NCBI GenBank assembly: GCA_031386065.1 | Contig: JANNBZ010000151.1 | Coordinates: 1 to 22,039, forward strand | Length of the DNA stretch: 22,039 nucleotides | Source of the DNA: JANYJJ01 sp031386065 | GTDB taxonomy: Bacteria > Pseudomonadota > Gammaproteobacteria > Burkholderiales > Burkholderiaceae_C | Reading direction: 5' to 3' | Shown: positions 17,533-22,039 of the stretch, piece by piece | Position numbering within the stretch: position 1 is the stretch's first letter | Layout: each line of letters begins with the position of its first letter | Made by a program: the position numbers and the translations under genes | The notes under the pieces: generated by a model | What the model was told of the DNA's origin: nothing | Databases searched by the model: none | The model's input: only the letters and a program-made list of their open reading frames with translations

Positions 17533-19331
17533 CCCTGGCGCGTGCGCTGGCCGCGCTGCCGGCGCTGTTCGTGCTGTTGGCGATCAGCGCGCAGGCCGCG
17601 CCGCCAAAGGTGTTTCGCTACGCTTTCCCGGTGGCCGAAACCGGCTTCGACCCGGCGCAGATCGGCGACATCTATTCGCGCACCGTCACGCCGCACATCT
17701 TCGAGGCACCGTACACCTACGACCACCTGGCGCGACCTGCCAGGCTGAAGCCGCTGACGGCGGCCGGCATGCCCGAATCGAGTGCCGACTTCCGCACCTG
17801 GACGGTCCACATTCGCCCCGGCATCTTCTTCGCCGACGACCCGGCCTTCAACGGCAAGCCGCGCGAACTGGTGGCGCAAGACTACGTGTACGCGCTGAAG
17901 CGCTTCGCCGATCCGGCCATCAACAGCCCGGCGTGGTCGAGCGTCGAGGTCTACCACTACCTGGGCCTGTCCGAGTTGCGGCAAGAGGCGATGGACCGCA
18001 AGCAAGCGTTCGACTACGACCGCGAGATCGAGGGCGTTCGCGCCATCGGGCGCTACACCCTCCAGTTCCGGTTGCAAGAGTCGCGACCGCGCTTCGTGAT
18101 GGGAAGCCTGGCCGCGTCCGACCTGTTCGGCGCGGTGGCGCGCGAGGTGGTGCAGGCGTATGGCGACAAGATTGCCGAGCACCCGGTGGGCACCGGGCCA
18201 TTCCGGCTGGTGCAGTGGCGGCGCAGTTCGCTGATCGTGCTGGAACGCAACCCGAATTTCCGCGAGATGCTCTACGACGCGCAGCCCGCCGCCGACGACG
18301 CCGAGGGCCAGGCCCTGCTGGCGCGTTACAAGGGCCGCCGCCTGCCGCTGGTGGACCGGGTCGAGGTGTCCATCATCGACGAGCAGCAGCCGCGCTGGCT
18401 GTCGTTCCTGAACCGCCAGGCCGACGTGCTGGAGCGCGTGCCCGACGAGTTCATCGACCTCGCGATGCCGAACGACAAGGTGGCGCCGAATTTGGCCAAG
18501 CGCGGTGTGCAGGGGCATCGCGTGGTCAGCTCGCAAAGCCAGTACACCTTCTTCAACATGGACGACCCGGTGGTCGGCGGCACCACGCCCGCGCGCGTGG
18601 CGCTGCGCCGGGCGATTGCGCTGGGCATGGACATCGAGCGCGAAATTCGCCTGGTGCGGCGGGGCCAGGCGGTGCTGGCGCAGTCGCCCATTCCGCCGCA
18701 CAACAGTGGCTTCGACGCCGCCTTCAAGTCCGAGAACAGCGAGTACGACGTGGCGCGTGCCAAAGCCCTGCTCGACCTTTACGGCTACATCGACCGCGAC
18801 GGCGACGGTTGGCGCGACCAGCCCGACGGCTCGCCGCTGGTGCTGGAGCAGGGCAGCCAGCCCGACCAGCGGCGCCGGCAAATGGACGAGCTGTTTCGGC
18901 GCGACATGAACGCGCTGGGCCTGCGCTCGAAGTTTCGCAGCGCCAAGTGGCCCGAGAACCTGAAGGCCGCGCGCGCCGGCAAGCTGATGATGTGGCAGGT
19001 CGGCGTCACGTCGGCCTCGCCCGATGGCGAGGGCGCGCTGGCGCGCTACAACAGCACGCAGATCGGCGGGCAGAACATGGCTCGCTTCAAGCTGCCGGCA
19101 TTCGACGCGATCTTCGAGCGCATTCAAGTCCTGCCCGACGGCCCCGAACGCGAGGCGCTGTTCGACGCAGCCAAACGCATCAGCGTGGCCTACATGCCGT
19201 ACAAGGTGCATGTTCACCCCATCGTCACCGACCTGACGCAGCCCTGGCTGGTGGGCTACCGGCGGCCGCTGTTCTGGCAGGACTACTGGCAGTACGTGGA
19301 CATCGATGAATCCAAACGCCCCTCGCACTGA
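17529..19331 (+). CDS. ABC transporter substrate-binding protein, family 5 (YejA-like), copy 2
   Basis: Product of 600 aa from the ATG at 17529, which overlaps the stop of copy 1. The signal peptide is MTLARALAALPALFVLLAIS with likely cleavage after AQA. It aligns with copy 1 along its whole length, and by eye well over half the residues match, for example YAFPVAETGFDP, FADDPAF, HPVGTGPF, DPVVGG and DGDGWRD. The most divergent stretches are around residues 110-135 and near the C-terminus (FWQDYWQYVDI against FVREFFKYLDI), so the two probably bind different members of a ligand class. It is an old tandem duplication rather than a recent one. It ends 19 bases before the acetoacetyl-CoA synthetase start. 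Confidence 0.94.
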   Translation: MTLARALAALPALFVLLAISAQAAPPKVFRYAFPVAETGFDPAQIGDIYSRTVTPHIFEAPYTYDHLARPARLKPLTAAGMPESSADFRTWTVHIRPGIFFADDPAFNGKPRELVAQDYVYALKRFADPAINSPAWSSVEVYHYLGLSELRQEAMDRKQAFDYDREIEGVRAIGRYTLQFRLQESRPRFVMGSLAASDLFGAVAREVVQAYGDKIAEHPVGTGPFRLVQWRRSSLIVLERNPNFREMLYDAQPAADDAEGQALLARYKGRRLPLVDRVEVSIIDEQQPRWLSFLNRQADVLERVPDEFIDLAMPNDKVAPNLAKRGVQGHRVVSSQSQYTFFNMDDPVVGGTTPARVALRRAIALGMDIEREIRLVRRGQAVLAQSPIPPHNSGFDAAFKSENSEYDVARAKALLDLYGYIDRDGDGWRDQPDGSPLVLEQGSQPDQRRRQMDELFRRDMNALGLRSKFRSAKWPENLKAARAGKLMMWQVGVTSASPDGEGALARYNSTQIGGQNMARFKLPAFDAIFERIQVLPDGPEREALFDAAKRISVAYMPYKVHVHPIVTDLTQPWLVGYRRPLFWQDYWQYVDIDESKRPSH

Positions 19332-19350
19332 CGTCAACCGTGAACCCGCG

Positions 19351-21408
19351 ATGACCCTGCCCGAACCCCAAATCAACCGCTACCTGCGCTGGCTGAAAGA
19401 GACGCGCGGGCTGCACTTCGACGCCTCGACCACCGAGGGCTACGAGGCGCTGTGGCGCTGGTCGGTCAGCGACCTGCGCGCGTTCTGGGGCTCGGTGTGG
19501 GACTACTTCGAGCTGCAGTCGCCGACGCCGTTCACCAGCGTGCTGGCCAATGGCGTGATGCCCGGCGCGCGCTGGTTCGAGGGCGCCCAGGTCAACTACG
19601 CGCAGCAGGTGTTCCGGCACGCCGACGCAGCGCACGCGGCCGGCCACCCGGCCCTCGTGTTCCAGAACGAAGCGATGCAGGCGCGCGGCGAACTGACCGA
19701 AGTTTCCTGGCCCGAGTTGAGGCGCCAGGTCGCGGCGCTGGCGGCCGAATTGAAGCGGCTCGGCGTGCAGCCGGGCGACCGCGTCTGCGCCTTCCTGCCG
19801 AACATTCCGCAGACGGCGGTCGCCTTCCTCGCAACGGCCAGCCTGGGCGCGGTCTGGTCGGTGTGCTCGCCCGACATGGGGCCGGTGGCGGTGCTCGACC
19901 GCTTTCGGCAGATCGAGCCGAAGGTGTTGATCGCCTGCGACGGCTACGCCCACGGCGGCGTGGCGCACGACCGCATGGCGGTGCTGCGCGGCCTGCTCGA
20001 CGAACTGCCCAGCGTGCGCGACGTGCTGCTGCTGACATACCAGGACGACGCGGCCGATGCAGCCAGCCTGGCCGCGCCGCAGCGCCGCGTGCACGACTTC
20101 GCCCGGCTGACCGCAGGCGACGCCGCCTTCGATCCCGCCTGGCTGCCGTTCGACCACCCGCTGTGGGTCGTCTATTCCAGCGGCACCACCGGCCTGCCCA
20201 AGGCCATCGTGCACGGCCACGGCGGGGTGATGGTCGAGGCACTGAAGGCCGGGGCGCTGCACAACAACCTGGCGCCCAGCACGCAAACCGGCGACCGCTA
20301 TTTCTGGCACAGCTCGACCGGCTGGATCATGTGGAATTCGCAACTGGGCGCCCTGCTCGGCGGCACCACGGTCTGCCTGTTCGACGGCAACCCGGCCGGC
20401 CTGATTGGCGCGGACGAACACGGCGCGCCGCGCACACCGGACTGGTCGGTGCTGTGGCGCTTTGCCGCTGCGGCGAAGGTGACGTTCTTCGGTGCCGGCG
20501 CGGCCTTCTACGCGAGCTGCCTGAAGGCCGACCTGGAACCCTTGCGTTGCGCTGACTTGTCTGCGCTGCGCGCGGTCGGTTCCACCGGCTCGCCGCTGTC
20601 CGTCGAGGGCTACCGCTGGGTGGCCGCGCGGATGCCGAAGGTAGCCGGTGCCGACATCTGGTTGAACCCGATCTCCGGCGGCACCGACTTCGCGGGCGCC
20701 TTCGTCGCGGGCATGGTCACGCTGCCGGTGGTCGAAGGTGAAATGCAGTGCCGCTGCCTGGGCGCGGCGGTCGAGGCCTGGAGCGAGAACGGGCAACCGC
20801 TGGTGGATGAAGTTGGTGAGCTGGTGTGCGTCAAGCCGATGCCGTCGATGCCGCTGTATTTTTGGGGTGATACCGACGGCAAGCGCTACCACGACAGCTA
20901 TTTCGACATGTACCCCGGCATCTGGCGCCACGGCGACTGGATACGCATCACGCCGCGCGGTGGCGCCATCATTTACGGCCGCTCCGACGCCACCATCAAC
21001 CGCCACGGCATTCGCATGGGCACGGCCGAGCTGTACCGCGCGGTCGAACTGCTGCCCGAGGTGCTGGACAGCCTGGTGGTGGATCTGGAGTACCTGGGCC
21101 GCGAGAGCTACATGCCGATGTTCGTGGTGCTGCGCGACGGCGTGGTGCTGGACGCCGTGCTGACGCGGCGCATGAAGGCCGTCGTCAAGGCCGCGTTGTC
21201 GGCCCGCCATGTGCCGAACCAGATCTTCCAGGTCAACGCGATACCGCGCACGCTGTCGGGCAAGAAGATGGAGCTGCCGGTCAAGAAACTGTTGATGGGC
21301 ACGCCGGCCGAGCAGGTGTTCAACGTCGACGCGATGGCCGGTGGTGACAGTGCGGCGCGCTGCGTAGCGTGGTTCGTCGCCTTCGCGCAATCCCGCACAG
21401 CGGGTTGA
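19351..21408 (+). CDS. Acetoacetyl-CoA synthetase (acetoacetate-CoA ligase)
   Basis: Product of 685 aa in the ANL adenylating superfamily. The N-terminal region (INRYLRWL, then LWRWSVSDLRAFWGSVWDYF) and ARWFEGAQVNYAQQ are typical of acetoacetyl-CoA synthetases. The AMP-binding P-loop is YSSGTTGLPKAIV (275-287), followed by WHSSTGWIMWN and ISGGTDFAGAF. The hinge is YGRSDATINRHGIRMGTAE. The C-terminal lysine region RTLSGKKMELPVKK lies at about 633-646 and holds the catalytic lysine near 638. It should convert acetoacetate, ATP and CoA to acetoacetyl-CoA in the cytoplasm, feeding ketone-body or polyhydroxybutyrate metabolism. An in-frame ATG at 19306 would overlap the binding-protein gene; I prefer 19351, but neither has a strong ribosome-binding site. 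The C-terminal tail of about 40 residues beyond the core is unremarkable. Confidence 0.92.
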   Translation: MTLPEPQINRYLRWLKETRGLHFDASTTEGYEALWRWSVSDLRAFWGSVWDYFELQSPTPFTSVLANGVMPGARWFEGAQVNYAQQVFRHADAAHAAGHPALVFQNEAMQARGELTEVSWPELRRQVAALAAELKRLGVQPGDRVCAFLPNIPQTAVAFLATASLGAVWSVCSPDMGPVAVLDRFRQIEPKVLIACDGYAHGGVAHDRMAVLRGLLDELPSVRDVLLLTYQDDAADAASLAAPQRRVHDFARLTAGDAAFDPAWLPFDHPLWVVYSSGTTGLPKAIVHGHGGVMVEALKAGALHNNLAPSTQTGDRYFWHSSTGWIMWNSQLGALLGGTTVCLFDGNPAGLIGADEHGAPRTPDWSVLWRFAAAAKVTFFGAGAAFYASCLKADLEPLRCADLSALRAVGSTGSPLSVEGYRWVAARMPKVAGADIWLNPISGGTDFAGAFVAGMVTLPVVEGEMQCRCLGAAVEAWSENGQPLVDEVGELVCVKPMPSMPLYFWGDTDGKRYHDSYFDMYPGIWRHGDWIRITPRGGAIIYGRSDATINRHGIRMGTAELYRAVELLPEVLDSLVVDLEYLGRESYMPMFVVLRDGVVLDAVLTRRMKAVVKAALSARHVPNQIFQVNAIPRTLSGKKMELPVKKLLMGTPAEQVFNVDAMAGGDSAARCVAWFVAFAQSRTAG

Positions 21409-21440
21409 GCCCACTGGCTGTTTCGGCCGATACTTCCCGC

Positions 21441-22031
21441 GTGCGATTCCAATCCTTCGACGCCGCCAAACTGCAGTCCATCAGCACCAACCTGGTAGCC
21501 GGCAACATCAGCCGCGACGAAGCCCGCGCGGCGGTGATCGACGTGATCCTGCAGCGCATCCGCTGCTCGCGCGTCAGCCTGTGGCGCTTCGACGGGCACG
21601 TCGGCGCGCTGTCGCTGCTGTGCTTTGCGGCCAAGACGGCCAACGGCGTGCTGTGCACCGACGAGAGCCACCTCGGCCAGGCCGAGTTCGGCGAGTACTT
21701 CGACATCCTGGCCAGCCAGGGCGTCTACGCCTGCACCGACGCCATGAACGACCCGCACCTGCAGCCGATGCGCGAGCACTACCTGCTGCGCTACGGCGTG
21801 CTGTCGATGCTCGACGCCGCCTTTTTGGTCAACGGCCGCGTCTACGGCGTGGTGTGCTGCGAGCAGACCGACGCGATACGGGTCTGGCGCCCCGACGAGA
21901 TCACCGCCCTGCGCGCCAACGTGGCGCGCCTGGCCATGCTGCTGGCCGCCGCTGACGACCCCATCTTGTGGAGTTCGCCGTCGCTGCCGATGACGCCGCT
22001 GCGGCCCGACACCGACCAGCGGCGACGCTGA
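21441..22031 (+). CDS. Single-domain GAF protein
   Basis: Product of 196 aa if started at the GTG at 21441 (RFQSFDAAKLQSIS follows); an upstream ATG at 21369 inside the synthetase gene is in frame but would add a non-conserved leader. No clear ribosome-binding site supports either start. The GAF pattern is seen as AAVIDVILQRIRCSRVSLWRF, then FGEYFDILASQGVYACTDA, then AAFLVNGRVYGVVCCEQTD and WRPDEITALRANVARLAMLL. No kinase, cyclase or DNA-binding output domain is present within the frame. It may sense a small molecule or redox state (several Cys are present, including VVCCEQ) and act on a partner encoded elsewhere. It lies 32 bases after the synthetase gene and is probably cotranscribed. Confidence 0.82.
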   Translation: MRFQSFDAAKLQSISTNLVAGNISRDEARAAVIDVILQRIRCSRVSLWRFDGHVGALSLLCFAAKTANGVLCTDESHLGQAEFGEYFDILASQGVYACTDAMNDPHLQPMREHYLLRYGVLSMLDAAFLVNGRVYGVVCCEQTDAIRVWRPDEITALRANVARLAMLLAAADDPILWSSPSLPMTPLRPDTDQRRR

Positions 22032-22039
22032 CGTCGAAC

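Noticed and set aside
16407..19331. 974-aa frame starting inside binding protein 1
   Set aside because: The portion before 17529 is an out-of-frame reading of copy 1. The true start at 17529 gives a signal peptide and an ATGA overlap.

Overview
This is a high-GC proteobacterial chromosome segment. The first gene is a Bug/TctC-type solute receptor, a family strongly expanded in Burkholderiales, and codon use is strongly biased to G or C in third position. A betaproteobacterium is therefore the best inference, but no rRNA or tRNA is present to confirm it.

Layout. (1) 1-748, minus strand: the N-terminal part of a Bug/TctC periplasmic binding protein that runs off the left edge. (2) 749-2041: a gene-poor stretch. 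On its minus strand it carries a sigma-54-like promoter (1552-1568), two small ORFs in tandem (74 and 60 aa) and a two-tier intrinsic terminator (951-1017). Next to this is a 76-bp relic of the 3' end of the ABC ATPase gene found at 11058. (3) 2042-10921, minus strand: a type I restriction-modification locus in the order hsdM - hsdS - AAA+ ATPase - hsdR - YgjP/DUF45 metallopeptidase. The ATPase has its own cluster of TTATC/GATAA dyads directly before its start codon. (4) 11058-14778, minus strand: an oligopeptide-type ABC transporter (two permeases, then one ATPase with two nucleotide-binding domains) with ATGA overlaps between genes. (5) 14919-15655, plus strand: a VapBC toxin-antitoxin pair with a palindromic operator. 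(6) 15694-19331, plus strand: two tandem homologous family 5 (peptide/YejA-like) binding proteins, presumably the receptors of the divergent transporter. (7) 19351-21408: an acetoacetyl-CoA synthetase. (8) 21441-22031: a small single-domain GAF protein.

How the parts fit. HsdM, HsdS and HsdR make a complete, apparently intact type I enzyme. The ATPase and metallopeptidase are accessory genes; the peptidase start overlaps the hsdR stop by one base. The restriction locus lies between the true 3' end of the transporter ATPase gene and a degraded same-orientation copy of that 3' end. This looks like an insertion or recombination scar and suggests the locus was acquired. The transporter membrane/ATPase genes and the binding-protein genes diverge, with vapBC sitting in the divergent gap. 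The features most likely to be undescribed are the sigma-54-like two-small-ORF unit, the operator-controlled ATPase inside the type I locus, and the duplicated scar.
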